From Sphaerochaetaceae bacterium (lineage in GTDB: Bacteria; Spirochaetota; Spirochaetia; Sphaerochaetales; Sphaerochaetaceae), in NCBI GenBank assembly GCA_024684115.1, contig JAIKXP010000014.1, positions 1 through 38,485 of the forward strand: 38,485 bases of DNA. The letters run 5' to 3'. Numbering within the stretch: position 1 is the stretch's first letter; each line of letters begins with the position of its first letter. Both the position numbers and the translations under genes were made by a program. Of the stretch, positions 6,904-15,811 are shown piece by piece. The notes beneath the pieces are model-generated. The model ran no database searches, was not told the DNA's origin, and saw only the letters and a program-made list of their open reading frames with translations.

Positions 6904-7187
6904 AGACCGAACTGATTACCAAGGTCCTGAGACATGAGAGCCTTAACATTATCAAGTGCATTGTTTGTTGCAGATGCAAGAAGAACTTCCAGCATGGCCA
7001 CATCCTGAGTCAGAAGGGACGGGTCAATCTTTACGCTTTCTACCTTGAACTCGCCTGTAACAACAACCTCTATCATGTTTCCCATGGCATAGCCTGTTGC
7101 CCTTGTTGTGGCTGCCTTCTTCTTTACTTCTTCTGCTTTCTCCCTGAGACTCTCAAGGTTTTTCATCATTTCAAGCGGATTAATCAT
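6900..7187 (-). CDS. ybaB: Nucleoid-associated protein, YbaB/EbfC family
   Basis: The protein has 95 residues: an N-terminal coiled coil (MMKNLESLREKAEEVKKK), then GYAMGNMIEVVVTGEFKVESVKID typical of the family (GxxGxGxVxVxxNGxxxvxxVxID). It is a dimeric DNA-binding protein; in the spirochaete Borrelia the homologue EbfC binds DNA. It overlaps dnaX by 4 nt and recR by 4 nt, so translation is coupled. Confidence 0.95.
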   Translation of the reverse strand: MINPLEMMKNLESLREKAEEVKKKAATTRATGYAMGNMIEVVVTGEFKVESVKIDPSLLTQDVAMLEVLLASATNNALDNVKALMSQDLGNQFGL

Positions 7188-8932
7188 TTTATTTCCTTTC
7201 CCCTGAATGCTGTAATGATATCTTCACAGTAATCGGGCTTATGTTCTCTAATTTCTGCTTCCTTTCTCTCTTCTTCTTCCTCTTCCTTCTTAATCTTTTC
7301 CTGTTCAAGAACTTCTGAGAAAGATAGCCTTACATTTGAAACGTCCGGAAGAATTCCCTTTATGTCCGCAGTTATTCCATCAAGTCCCTTAAGAGCTGCC
7401 TGATAGAAGAACCTGCTGCCAAATTCAAGAACAACATCCGACCCTTCCCTCTTAAGGTTGACAACTCCCGGAGGAAGCACTGTCCTGAGCTCTTCTTCTG
7501 AATTCTGCTGCTGAGGCACGGGTTCGGGTTCCGGGGCCTGCTCAACTGCTGCAGGAGCCTCTACTACTTCCTCTTCTTCCTCTTCAACATATTCATCTTC
7601 GTAATCAGGACCTTCCGGCTCCGGTTCAACAACCGGCTCTGGTTGTGGCTCAGGTTCCGGTTCAGCTTCAACAACCGGCTCTGGTTGTGGCTGCGGTTCA
7701 ACGACAGGCTCCGGCTGCGGTGCCGGCTGAGGCTGAGGCTTCTCCATTACTTCGAGGCTCTGGCCGGAGTCTTCCTGTACGGTAACCGTACCGGTTAGAA
7801 GGTCGTTCTTAAGCTTTGCAAGCTGCTCTATTACAGTTGCATTTGAAGCCATGTACTTGAGCCTGCAGAGTCTGCTTACGGCAAGGGAGGCCTCAGTGGC
7901 GGGATTTACGGTGTATCTTATATCTCTGTAAAGGTTTACAAACATATCAAGAGCACCTTCAAGCTGCTCGGTGTTGTAGAGGGATAGGGCCTTCTTCTGA
8001 ACCTCTGTTACCACAGTTCCCAGAACGTTCTCACTTCTGACCCCGTTCTTAACCAGAAGCATGGTCCAGAAGTAGTCCGAGAAATCCCTTATTATCTGCT
8101 CTGCGCTGATTCCGGCAGAGAAAAGGTCATTAAGCCTGTCCTGAGCTTCCTTTGAAGAGGAAGAGAGGACTGCAGACATGATTGAATCTATTCCCTCCGG
8201 ACCTGCCAGGGAGAGCTTGCCCCTGATCCCGGCCATGGTAATGTTTCCGTCAGAGAAGGATACAACCTGGTCAAAAAGGGTGTAGGCGTCCCTCATGGAA
8301 CCGTTGCCCTCTTTTGCTATCCACAGAAGAGCCTCATCTTCGGCCTTAATTCCCAGCTCTTCAACCGTATCCCTGAGCTGCTTTCTGATGGTTTCAAGAG
8401 AAAGAAGGCGGAAGTTGAACTGCTGACAGCGGCTTCTGATTGTAGCAGGAACCTTCTGAGACTCTGTAGTTGCAAAGATGAAAACCACGTACTCGGGCGG
8501 CTCTTCAATAGTCTTGAGAAGAGCATTGAAGGCGCTCTGGCTCAGCATATGGACTTCGTCTATTATGTAGATCTTGTAACGGGAAGAGGCAGGAGGAAAC
8601 ATGACTTCCTCCTTGATTACACGCACGTCATTGACACCTGTGTTACTGGCACCGTCTATCTCAATGACATCCATGTTGCTGCCTTTTGCTATTGTGCGGC
8701 AGTTTTCACATTCACCGCACGGCTCGGCCGTAGGTCCGTGAACACAGTTCAGCGCCTTTGCAAGAAGCCTTGCAGTGGTTGTCTTACCGACACCCCTCGG
8801 ACCACAGAAAAGATAGGCATGGGCAATCCTGCCCTGGGCTATTGAGTTTTTAAGTGTAGAGACAACAAATTCCTGTCCTGCGAGTTCCTCAAACTGCTGA
8901 GGTCTTCTTCTCGTTGCGGTTACTTCAAACAT
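7184..8932 (-). CDS. dnaX: DNA polymerase III subunit gamma/tau
   Basis: Clamp-loader ATPase. From ATG at 8932 the protein has 582 residues: Walker A GPRGVGKTT (44-52), zinc site Cys63/72/75/78, Walker B IIDEVHML (123-130), an SRC motif, then an acidic, proline-rich linker of about 80 residues (roughly 396-477, PEP/PQP and poly-Glu) and a C-terminal tau-like domain. The frame extends upstream to a TTG at 8971, but homologues begin at MFEVTATRRRPQ, so I place the start at 8932. No Shine-Dalgarno precedes it; a good promoter ends 6 nt upstream. No slippery frameshift site was noticed. It is the first gene of the dnaX-ybaB-recR unit. Confidence 0.95.
   Translation of the reverse strand: MFEVTATRRRPQQFEELAGQEFVVSTLKNSIAQGRIAHAYLFCGPRGVGKTTTARLLAKALNCVHGPTAEPCGECENCRTIAKGSNMDVIEIDGASNTGVNDVRVIKEEVMFPPASSRYKIYIIDEVHMLSQSAFNALLKTIEEPPEYVVFIFATTESQKVPATIRSRCQQFNFRLLSLETIRKQLRDTVEELGIKAEDEALLWIAKEGNGSMRDAYTLFDQVVSFSDGNITMAGIRGKLSLAGPEGIDSIMSAVLSSSSKEAQDRLNDLFSAGISAEQIIRDFSDYFWTMLLVKNGVRSENVLGTVVTEVQKKALSLYNTEQLEGALDMFVNLYRDIRYTVNPATEASLAVSRLCRLKYMASNATVIEQLAKLKNDLLTGTVTVQEDSGQSLEVMEKPQPQPAPQPEPVVEPQPQPEPVVEAEPEPEPQPEPVVEPEPEGPDYEDEYVEEEEEEVVEAPAAVEQAPEPEPVPQQQNSEEELRTVLPPGVVNLKREGSDVVLEFGSRFFYQAALKGLDGITADIKGILPDVSNVRLSFSEVLEQEKIKKEEEEEERKEAEIREHKPDYCEDIITAFRGKEIK
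7625..7692. repeat. 26-bp direct repeat inside dnaX
   Basis: A perfect 26-nt sequence occurs at 7625-7650 and 7667-7692 (period 42 nt, 14 codons). It encodes the repeated PQPEPVVE block of the DnaX linker and could expand or contract without shifting the frame. Confidence 0.9.
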
Positions 8933-8938
8933 ACTGAA

Positions 8939-8967
8939 AATATAACATAAGAAAGGCTCGGTGTGAA
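8939..8967 (-). promoter_or_regulatory. Promoter of dnaX, leaderless geometry
   Basis: On the minus strand TTCACA (8967-8962), 17-nt spacer, TATATT (8944-8939) with extended TGT. Six bases separate the -10 from the ATG at 8932, so transcription should begin on or next to the start codon. Confidence 0.6.
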
Positions 8968-8974
8968 CCAACGC

Positions 8975-9754
8975 TTACTTGATGCCGCGCTCTCTGCAGA
9001 TCTGTTCGTAAGCGTCCTGAACTTCCTGGAACTTCTTTGCAGCGTAGGCCTTGAACTCTTCCCCTGCCCCTTCCTTGTTGGCCACCCTGTCCGGGTGATA
9101 CTCAAGGATAAGCTTTCTGTAGGCCTTCTTGATTTCTGCTTCTGAGGCATCTTTTGCAACTCCAAGAATTTCATAGGCCCTGGAAGAGGAACCTGCAGCA
9201 GAAGCTGAAGAAGAGACTCCATACTTCCTCTTGAGGTTCTCAACGGCGTCTGATGGAATTCTGAAAAGCCTTACGGCATAATCAATCATTCCCTGCTCGC
9301 GCTCGGAAATCCTGCCGTCAACGGAGGCTACGCTGTAAAGCATCTCAACAAGAACAAAAAGAATGGCCGGCATGCCGGAGAAATTAGAGTAGAACTCCTG
9401 AGCGTAGGATTCAAAGGTCTGAGGACTCTTCAATGCACTGTTAAAAACACTTCTGGCGTATTCGTAGCTCTGATGATCCAGCTTCAGATCGTAGACCATG
9501 AACTGATTGATCCTTGCCCTGGCTGCCTCGGAAACCTGTCCGTCAACGGAGGCAAGCTTTGCCAGCATGGAAAAAGTTCCCTTGAAAAAGGCTTCATTTG
9601 AAGGAGAATAGCCGAAAGAACGGCGCCCGGAAGACTGAGAAGAACCGAAAAGATTCCTGAAGACCCTCGAGATTACAAAAAACAGAAATATAAGGAGAAG
9701 AATGCGGAAGAATCCACCTCCGCCTCCACCACCGAACGGGAAAAAGAAAAACAT
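8975..9754 (-). CDS. Membrane-anchored TerB and J-domain protein
   Basis: The protein has 259 residues. The N-terminus is unusual: FFFFPF, seven glycines, then a hydrophobic segment (about residues 14-32) that should anchor it. Residues about 55-165 resemble a duplicated helical TerB/DjlA-type domain (two similar VDGQVSE / VDGRISE motifs). Residues 194-259 are a J domain with HPD (YHPDRV), which stimulates an Hsp70 (DnaK) ATPase. The architecture recalls DjlA, a membrane co-chaperone. The start is 1 nt after the upstream glycosidase stop, so translation is coupled. DnaX follows with its own promoter in the 42-nt gap. Confidence 0.88.
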   Translation of the reverse strand: MFFFFPFGGGGGGGFFRILLLIFLFFVISRVFRNLFGSSQSSGRRSFGYSPSNEAFFKGTFSMLAKLASVDGQVSEAARARINQFMVYDLKLDHQSYEYARSVFNSALKSPQTFESYAQEFYSNFSGMPAILFVLVEMLYSVASVDGRISEREQGMIDYAVRLFRIPSDAVENLKRKYGVSSSASAAGSSSRAYEILGVAKDASEAEIKKAYRKLILEYHPDRVANKEGAGEEFKAYAAKKFQEVQDAYEQICRERGIK

Positions 9755-9755
9755 A

Positions 9756-11183
9756 TTAAAGCTTGTCTATCAGCATGGAACACTTTCCGCTCGGGATAGG
9801 AAGCGTCTTTCTCTTGTCCTCATCAATAATCTCAATTGTAAAGTAGTAGAGTTTTTCACTTTCCAGTCTGATTTCCCAGCCCCTGGTGTTTTTACTGCTC
9901 ATTATCGAAATCAGGTTTCTCTTCAGTGAAAGCTTGTCTATTCCCATGACCTCAAGGCTCGGAACAGTCCAGTTTACCGTCTTTCTCGGAAGAGAAACAT
10001 CAAGACCTATTACATCTTCAATCATCAGCGTAATAGTCATAAGACAGACCTGAGGAAGGAACTTCTTTCTCGGGAATCCGTCTTCTCCTGCTGCAGGAGC
10101 ACCTTCTCTTGAAGGAAGGTATGCTTCCCATACATCTCCCTGCTTGTCTTCATCCGGATTGAGGGTATCAAGCATGAAATAGATGTTTCTGATTGAACAC
10201 TCACGGGCAAAAACCCTTTCTCCGTACTTCTCAAGACCCTTTACGACAAGATAAGTGTTGAAAGGAACAACGGCGCCGCACATATTCTCTGCGTTTTCGC
10301 TGAAGCACGGGCTGTCTGCACTGACGTTAGGGAACGGGTTCTCGGTTCCGAAAAAGGCAGGATCCCTGAGTTTTTCAATCATGAGGGCTGCTTTTTCATC
10401 ATTAGGAATCTCTGCAAGGAGGGTCCAGAAAGCACTGAGGAGCTTAAGAGGAAGCCTGTTACCGTCTGCATCAAGATCATAGTAGAAGGAAGTCTCCGGA
10501 TCCCACATAAGTCCGTTAATCCTTGTCTTGATCATGAAGTAGAGCTTCTTGTACTTAAAGCTCAGTTCCTTGTCATTCAAAATATCTCCAATGTCTGAGA
10601 AAGCAAGGGCATTTATTGCAACAAGTGTATTGAAATCAAGCTGATAGACCGCCTGAGAACGTGGAAGTCCACCGCTCATACAGGCAGAAACGGGAACGGA
10701 GAAAAGACCGTTTTCCATCTGGTATTCAGCCTTAAGCCAGTCAAAATAGGCTTCAAGGCAGGGTACAACTTCCTTAAGGCGCTTCTTGTTTCCAATCTTA
10801 TGGTAGAACATGAATTCAACATAAGGGAGAAGCGGCATACATACGCCCTGAGGATTACTATCTGTAAAAACCGGTTTTCCGTCTTCAAGCCCGTAGTCAC
10901 AACGGATAGCTCCGTTTTCCTCCTGCTTGCTGTAGAAGAAATCCACAGCCTCAAAAGGAGAATAGACCTGGTTGCTGTAGCACAGGAAAAGGGAAGAAAG
11001 ACATGTATCAAAAAGATTCAATGTCTTCTGGCCTTCATGAGAAACATAGCCGGCGGGAACCTGAGTACCCTCTGCTAAAGGGCCCTGTTTCCACAGTTCA
11101 TCAATCCATACCCACGAACGGTTATAGAGATCAACGAAGTCCTGATCGTAGAAAATGATTGATGGTATTGCTTCTTTGTTCAA
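9756..11183 (-). CDS. Six-hairpin glycosidase (GH63/MGH1-like)
   Basis: The protein has 475 residues with no signal peptide, so cytoplasmic. The centre has [18 protein letters not shown] followed by LLSAFWTL and [14 protein letters not shown], the pattern of the (alpha/alpha)6-barrel trehalase/GH63/MGH1-like glycosidases. A small C-terminal beta domain follows (from about residue 400). The substrate, likely an alpha-linked oligosaccharide, is not determinable. The start is TTG; AGGGG 7 nt upstream supports it. It heads a unit with the J-domain gene. Confidence 0.75.
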   Translation of the reverse strand: MNKEAIPSIIFYDQDFVDLYNRSWVWIDELWKQGPLAEGTQVPAGYVSHEGQKTLNLFDTCLSSLFLCYSNQVYSPFEAVDFFYSKQEENGAIRCDYGLEDGKPVFTDSNPQGVCMPLLPYVEFMFYHKIGNKKRLKEVVPCLEAYFDWLKAEYQMENGLFSVPVSACMSGGLPRSQAVYQLDFNTLVAINALAFSDIGDILNDKELSFKYKKLYFMIKTRINGLMWDPETSFYYDLDADGNRLPLKLLSAFWTLLAEIPNDEKAALMIEKLRDPAFFGTENPFPNVSADSPCFSENAENMCGAVVPFNTYLVVKGLEKYGERVFARECSIRNIYFMLDTLNPDEDKQGDVWEAYLPSREGAPAAGEDGFPRKKFLPQVCLMTITLMIEDVIGLDVSLPRKTVNWTVPSLEVMGIDKLSLKRNLISIMSSKNTRGWEIRLESEKLYYFTIEIIDEDKRKTLPIPSGKCSMLIDKL

Positions 11184-11222
11184 ATTATACCCCTGAAAAG
11201 TTCAAAGAATGACAGTCTAATG

Positions 11223-11231
11223 ATTGTAACA
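11223..11231 (-). promoter_or_regulatory. Extended -10 promoter of the glycosidase gene
   Basis: On the minus strand TGT-TACAAT (11231-11223); no good -35. Transcription would start near 11216, giving a leader of about 33 nt that contains the AGGGG ribosome site. Confidence 0.4.
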
Positions 11232-11304
11232 CACTTTTGTCCATTCTTGAGAAAAAATTTTTTATTTTCTTTGTTTTCTTCTGTTTCTGGCCCTATATTA
11301 AGGC

Positions 11305-12726
11305 TTAATCCGCAATTTCCACCATGTATTTTACAAAGTCATAGAGTCTCTTTGTAGAACTTATGCTCAGGTGCTCATTTACAGTATGAACAGAGAAAAG
11401 ATCTGGACCTAAAGAAATACTGTCCATGCCCTCAATCCTGCTGTTTATTACTCCACACTCAAGTCCTGCGTGGATGGAAGTTACAAGAGGCTTTCTGCCG
11501 GTGCAGGCCTCCCAGGCCTTAACGCAGATTTTAAGGAAATCAGAATCAGGGTTCGGAGTCCATGCCGGATAGGAGTCTTCAAGAACACTCTCAAAGCCGA
11601 AAGCCTCAAGAAGGGTACCTATTCTTCTTACAAGCATGGAGGAAGCGGTATCAACAAGGCTTCTTACGCTGAATTCAACAAAGAACTTCTCCCCGTCCAG
11701 TCTTGCTATTGCAAGGTTGTCAGAAGTCTCAACAACGTTTTCAACGGCAAGACTCATGGAGTACACTCCGTTTGGAGAAGTAAACAGAGCTCCTGCAATC
11801 TTTCTGGAATCAGAAACATTCAGAGCTTCAAAACTTCCGGCACAGGAAGAAATAGTTACCCTGTAGTCTGGCTCTTCATACCTGTTTTCTTCAGCAATTA
11901 CAGCTCTCTCTGCCTCCAGCACCTTACAGGCCTTCTCTGCATCTTTTTCTGAAACAAGGACCTCAAAACAGCATGTGCTTGGAATTACGTTTCTTCTTGT
12001 TCCGCCGTCAAAACTGACCAGACGGTACTCAATTCCTTCTTTTTCAAGACTCATAACCAGCCTTGAAGAAGCGAAGATGGCATTAAGTCTCTGGCGGTTT
12101 ATTTCACCACCGCTGTGGCCGCCCTTAAGCCCGCCTGTACTCACACGGATAAGAACTCCCCCGGCCTTCTCTCTTGAAACCTTAAGAGTTCCCTTAACGT
12201 CCTTTCCTCCGGCGCAGCCTATATAGATCACGCCCTCTTCCTCGCTGTCCAGGTTAAGAAGCTTCCTGCTCCTCACAACCGACGGATCAATCTTGAAAGC
12301 CCCTGTGAGCCCGGTCTCCTCCTCGAAGGTGAAAACGCCCTCAAGCGGTCCGTGCTTGACATCCGGGTCGGTAAACAGAGCCATGGTCATGGCAACAGCC
12401 ACGCCGTTATCTGCTCCGAGACTTGTATCTTTTGCCCTGATGAAATCTCCGTCCACGACAACCTCTATGGGGTCTTTGGTAAAGTCATGGGTGCTGCCCT
12501 CTCTCTTTACACAGACCATATCCATATGGCCCTGAAGGGCAATGCTCTTCCTATTCTCCATTCCTTCCGTTGCCGGAACGCGTACTATTATATTTCCAGC
12601 CTTATCCCTTACGGCTTCAAATCCATTATCTCTGGCCCATGAGAGCAGAAACTGCCTCATCCCCTCTTCATTTCCGGATTCCCTGGGAATCTGGCATATC
12701 TGGTAAAAATAATCAAAAGTATCCAT
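11305..12726 (-). CDS. pepD: Aminoacyl-histidine dipeptidase (M20 family)
   Basis: The protein has 473 residues, full length for the PepD/carnosinase-like clade of peptidase family M20. Metal-site motifs: H67 in LQGHMDMV with D69, D106 in SLGADNGVAVAM, E135-E137 in FTFEEETGLTGA, and a C-terminal His in TSIHAGLECG. It cleaves Xaa-His and other dipeptides in the cytosol, fitting peptide use. It lies 43 nt after the ygjP-like gene but has its own promoter-like sequence; the ATG lacks a Shine-Dalgarno. Confidence 0.93.
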   Translation of the reverse strand: MDTFDYFYQICQIPRESGNEEGMRQFLLSWARDNGFEAVRDKAGNIIVRVPATEGMENRKSIALQGHMDMVCVKREGSTHDFTKDPIEVVVDGDFIRAKDTSLGADNGVAVAMTMALFTDPDVKHGPLEGVFTFEEETGLTGAFKIDPSVVRSRKLLNLDSEEEGVIYIGCAGGKDVKGTLKVSREKAGGVLIRVSTGGLKGGHSGGEINRQRLNAIFASSRLVMSLEKEGIEYRLVSFDGGTRRNVIPSTCCFEVLVSEKDAEKACKVLEAERAVIAEENRYEEPDYRVTISSCAGSFEALNVSDSRKIAGALFTSPNGVYSMSLAVENVVETSDNLAIARLDGEKFFVEFSVRSLVDTASSMLVRRIGTLLEAFGFESVLEDSYPAWTPNPDSDFLKICVKAWEACTGRKPLVTSIHAGLECGVINSRIEGMDSISLGPDLFSVHTVNEHLSISSTKRLYDFVKYMVEIAD

Positions 12727-12735
12727 AACAGTAAG

Positions 12736-12764
12736 ATTTTACTCAGGCACAAAAGAAACGGCAA
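12736..12764 (-). promoter_or_regulatory. Promoter of pepD, short or no leader
   Basis: On the minus strand TTGCCG (12764-12759), 17-nt spacer, TAAAAT (12741-12736), 9 nt from the ATG at 12726. A 7-bp hairpin (12770-12776 / 12780-12786) covering the stop codon of the upstream gene lies just before it; it lacks a T run. Confidence 0.45.
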
Positions 12765-12769
12765 GTTTC

Positions 12770-13438
12770 TCAGAAAAGATTTCTGACAATCCCTGAACGG
12801 GAAATCTCTTTTAATTCTTTTTCTCTTTCCTTTATGTCCGGCACGTACTTCTCAAGCATGGCCTTAAAATCTTCCCCGTGGCCGTCATAGACAAGGTGGC
12901 AAAGCTCGTGAATTATGGTCATGTCTATGAGATTTGGAGGAAGGCAGGCGAGGATTGCGCTGAGCTTTATGAGCTTCTTGAGCCTGTAGCAGCAGCCCCA
13001 GCGGCTTTTTGCATTGCAGATTTCAATTGTGGGAACCTCAAGAGACATTCTTTTACAGAAAACAGGGACTTTTTCCATGGCGTAGGAATAGAGCATGCGG
13101 GAATAGAAGCGGTAGAGCTCTCTCTTCACGCTCTCTTTGTTGTCAGGATGCCTTACAAACACATAAATCCCGTCGTCCCTTAAAAATACGTTCTTCTCTC
13201 CCTTAAAAACGTATAGGGGAAGGCTGCGGCCGAGAAAAGGAAGAGCATCGCCAGAGGCGTAGGTATGAGAGGGGATCTTCGAGCCGTGTTCTTCAATCCA
13301 TGCACTGTTTGCGCTTATGAAGCTGTCAATCTGACTTTTTGTTGCGAACCAGGGGGCAGAGACTATCAGGGTGCCGTGGTCGTCAAAGTGCATTCTGAGG
13401 GACTTCTGGCCACGTCTTTTTCTTACAACCAGGTTCAT
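12770..13438 (-). CDS. YgjP-type zinc metalloprotease (DUF45, SprT-like)
   Basis: The protein has 222 residues. The C-terminal zinc site IIHELCHLVYDGHGEDF has HExxH at 177-181 plus H187, and the conserved SRWGCC segment lies at 145-150; together these mark the YgjP/DUF45 M48-like family. The N-terminus is a basic beta-rich domain (KRRGQKSLRMHF). The cellular role of the family is unclear. It overlaps the glycosyltransferase stop by 4 nt (ATGA) and is co-transcribed with it. Confidence 0.88.
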   Translation of the reverse strand: MNLVVRKRRGQKSLRMHFDDHGTLIVSAPWFATKSQIDSFISANSAWIEEHGSKIPSHTYASGDALPFLGRSLPLYVFKGEKNVFLRDDGIYVFVRHPDNKESVKRELYRFYSRMLYSYAMEKVPVFCKRMSLEVPTIEICNAKSRWGCCYRLKKLIKLSAILACLPPNLIDMTIIHELCHLVYDGHGEDFKAMLEKYVPDIKEREKELKEISRSGIVRNLF

Positions 13439-14517
13439 TTTCCGAGGACCTGCCTAACGTATTCTTCCCACCTGTCAGTTATCTTGTCTGTGGTGTATTC
13501 CTGTGCCCTCTTTCTGGCCTCTTCCCCCATTTTCTGGGCTTTAATGGGGTGTGTGAGTATCTCTTCCATGGCTTTTGAGAGAGCCTCAGGGTCCCCGGGA
13601 GGAACAAGAAGGCCGTTTACTCCGTTTTCTATTAGCATGCGCGGACCCCCGCACGGGCAGTCTGTACTCACCGACGGAACTCCTGCAGCCAGGGCTTCCA
13701 TCAGGGCGTTAGGCATGCCTTCGTAGGCAGAAGAGAGAACAAATAGAGAGGTTTTTGAAAGAACAGAGGGTATGTCTGAAGAGCGGCCAAAGAAAGAGAC
13801 GAACTTTTCCAGCTTCTCTTTTCTGCTTAGCTCCTTAAGCTCTTCTTCAAGTTCTCCTGTCCCGTATATCTGAAGCCGAGCCCTGGGAACCTTTTTAAGA
13901 AGGTCCTTAAAGGCAAGAATAAGACTTCTGTAGTCCTTCTGCTCCGTAAGCCTTCCGCAGGAAGTTACAAGAAACTCCTTAGGCTCTCTTTTTACCTCAA
14001 AGAAGTCCTGTTTCACGGCGTTTGGAATTATCACGGACTTTTTCTGAAGTTTTTCAGGAAAATAAGCCTGTGCATCTGGAGTCTGGAAGACACAGCCATC
14101 GGCCTGTGGAAGAAGACCCTTAGCCAGAGCTGTTGCAAATCTTCCCTCATATTCTTTTTCCGGGTCGTTTCTCACCGAGATTATAGTTTTGATTCCCAGT
14201 CCCGCAGTTCCTGCTACGGTGCGGAAGTTGGATTCAGCCATAAAGGAAATAACTACATCCGGTCTTTCTTTTTTAAGAATTTCCCTGATTCCTCTTATGC
14301 GGCGGAGGTTGCGCTTTAAAAAGGGGTCATTCTGAGAGCTCTCTTCCTCAAGGAAGAACCTTCTTACTCCCTTTTCTACCGGGTAGTCCAGGTCTGTTTT
14401 GAAGCAGTTTATAACCGCAGTGTCATGGCCTCTTAGGGAAAAAGCTGAACAGAGGTTTGAAACAACCCTTTCTGCTCCACCTTCACTGAGTTTCTTACAG
14501 ATAAAGAAAACCTTCAT
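13435..14517 (-). CDS. Glycosyltransferase family 4
   Basis: The protein has 360 residues with a GT-B fold: N-terminal KKLSEGGAERVV, C-terminal domain from about residue 180 (VTSCGRLTEQKDY) and the nucleotide-sugar site EGMPNALMEALAAGVP near residues 265-280. It transfers a sugar from an activated donor onto a glycan or lipid; donor and acceptor are unknown. GGGGAG/AAAGGA precede the ATG. It is divergent from the TraB-like gene, with overlapping promoters, and first of a two-gene unit with the YgjP-like protease. A lone GT4 outside a glycan cluster suggests glycolipid or lipid-anchor synthesis (inference). Confidence 0.9.
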   Translation of the reverse strand: MKVFFICKKLSEGGAERVVSNLCSAFSLRGHDTAVINCFKTDLDYPVEKGVRRFFLEEESSQNDPFLKRNLRRIRGIREILKKERPDVVISFMAESNFRTVAGTAGLGIKTIISVRNDPEKEYEGRFATALAKGLLPQADGCVFQTPDAQAYFPEKLQKKSVIIPNAVKQDFFEVKREPKEFLVTSCGRLTEQKDYRSLILAFKDLLKKVPRARLQIYGTGELEEELKELSRKEKLEKFVSFFGRSSDIPSVLSKTSLFVLSSAYEGMPNALMEALAAGVPSVSTDCPCGGPRMLIENGVNGLLVPPGDPEALSKAMEEILTHPIKAQKMGEEARKRAQEYTTDKITDRWEEYVRQVLGK

Positions 14518-14547
14518 TCCTTTACTCCCCTGTTTCCATGCGCTTTG

Positions 14548-14576
14548 TTGAACTTCCTACATTATAGATATATTAT
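14548..14576 (+). promoter_or_regulatory. Promoter of the TraB-family gene
   Basis: TTGAAC (14548-14553), 17-nt spacer, TATTAT (14571-14576). Start near 14583, just before AAAGGAG (14587-14593). It overlaps the divergent promoter of the glycosyltransferase. Confidence 0.6.
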
Positions 14577-14588
14577 TCAAACAATCAA
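14561..14588 (-). promoter_or_regulatory. Promoter of the glycosyltransferase gene
   Basis: On the minus strand TTGATT (14588-14583), 16-nt spacer, perfect TATAAT (14566-14561). It shares 16 bp with the opposite-facing promoter, so polymerases could exclude each other. Confidence 0.5.
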
Positions 14589-14599
14589 AGGAGTCGCTT

Positions 14600-15793
14600 G
14601 TGAAAACAGAGGCATTAGCTGATACCGTCAAGAAGATTACGCTGGATAACGGAAACACCATAACCCTTATCGGAACCGCACATGTTTCAAAGAACAGCGT
14701 TGAAGACGTAGAAAGAATCATGAATGAGAACCACCCCGACATGGTCTGTATAGAGCTCGACAAGGGCCGCTACTCAAGCAAGACCGAGGGAAAGAAGTAC
14801 TCAGACACCAGCCTCAGGAAGATTTTCAAGGAAGGAAAGACCTTCCTGGTTCTCGCAAACACAGCTCTTGCATCTTTCCAGAAGAAAATGGGGGCACAGA
14901 CAGGAATCTCTCCTGGAGAAGAAATTCTTTCAGCTGCAAAGATTGCTCAGGAGAAAGGAATTCCTTTCACCCTCTGCGACAGAGACATTACCGTAACCCT
15001 CAAGAGAGCCTGGGCCAAGAGTTCTCTGTGGAACAAGGCCAAGCTTCTCGGAGCACTGATCTCTTCTGCCTTTGACAAGGAAGAAATAAAGCCGGAAGAG
15101 CTTGAAGAGCTCAAGAAGGGTGACTCCATTGAGAACATGATGGGAGAGCTTGCAAAAGAACTTCCGCAGGCCAAGGAAGCCCTCATTGATGAAAGAGACA
15201 GATACCTTGCAACAAGCATTTACAAGTGCGAAGGAAAGAACAAGGTTGCAGTAATCGGTGCCGGACACGCAGGCGGAATTATCAAGACAATAGAGAAACT
15301 TGAGAAGAACGAGATAAAGACGGACCTTTCAGACATTTCAACAGTTCCAAAGCCGTCTAAGCTGGGCAAGATTGCCGGCTGGATTATTCCTGCAGCAATC
15401 ATTGCCTTTGTTGTCTACTCCTGCATAACATACGGCTTTGACCAGGGCATAAAGTACTTCCTGCTCTGGGCCGCTTCAAACGCAGGCGGAGCCATGCTTT
15501 TTGCAATCCTTTCAAATGCACACCCGCTTAACTGGCTTGTTGCCGCAATAAGCGCGCCTATTGCCGTCATGAACCCTCTTGTAGGTGTCGGTGTTTTCAC
15601 CGGAATTGCTGAAAGTGAACTCAGAAAACCGACCGTAAATGACTTTGAAAAGATTTCTGATGATATTTCTTCTTTCAAAGGCTGGTACAAAAACAGGGTT
15701 CTTCACGCTTTTCTTGTTTTCATAGCTACAAGCATTGGAAGCATTCTGGGAACTTTTGTAATATTCCCGATAGTAATGAAATTTTTCGGTTAA
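14600..15793 (+). CDS. TraB/PrgY-family membrane protein
   Basis: The protein has 397 residues. The N-terminal domain begins LIGTAHVSKNSVEDV (about 21-35) and continues with CIELDKGRY, the TraB/GumN (Tiki-like) fold with putative metal-site residues. A second GAGHAGGI block lies near residue 219. The C-terminus (about 255-397) has 3-4 membrane segments. TraB/PrgY proteins limit peptide-pheromone activity in enterococci; in this context the function is unknown, possibly membrane proteolysis. The start is GTG with AAAGGAG at 6 nt. It is co-transcribed with the serine acetyltransferase 18 nt downstream. Confidence 0.88.
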   Translation: MKTEALADTVKKITLDNGNTITLIGTAHVSKNSVEDVERIMNENHPDMVCIELDKGRYSSKTEGKKYSDTSLRKIFKEGKTFLVLANTALASFQKKMGAQTGISPGEEILSAAKIAQEKGIPFTLCDRDITVTLKRAWAKSSLWNKAKLLGALISSAFDKEEIKPEELEELKKGDSIENMMGELAKELPQAKEALIDERDRYLATSIYKCEGKNKVAVIGAGHAGGIIKTIEKLEKNEIKTDLSDISTVPKPSKLGKIAGWIIPAAIIAFVVYSCITYGFDQGIKYFLLWAASNAGGAMLFAILSNAHPLNWLVAAISAPIAVMNPLVGVGVFTGIAESELRKPTVNDFEKISDDISSFKGWYKNRVLHAFLVFIATSIGSILGTFVIFPIVMKFFG

Positions 15794-15811
15794 GAGGATA
15801 AAGGAGCAGAT

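Noticed and set aside
11470-11952. 160-codon plus-strand ORF opposite pepD.
   Set aside because: Shadow of a well-supported M20 peptidase gene; no start signal or protein character.
12769-12786. Hairpin at the end of the YgjP-like gene as a terminator.
   Set aside because: The stem is followed by GAAACTTGCC, with no T run on the transcribed strand.
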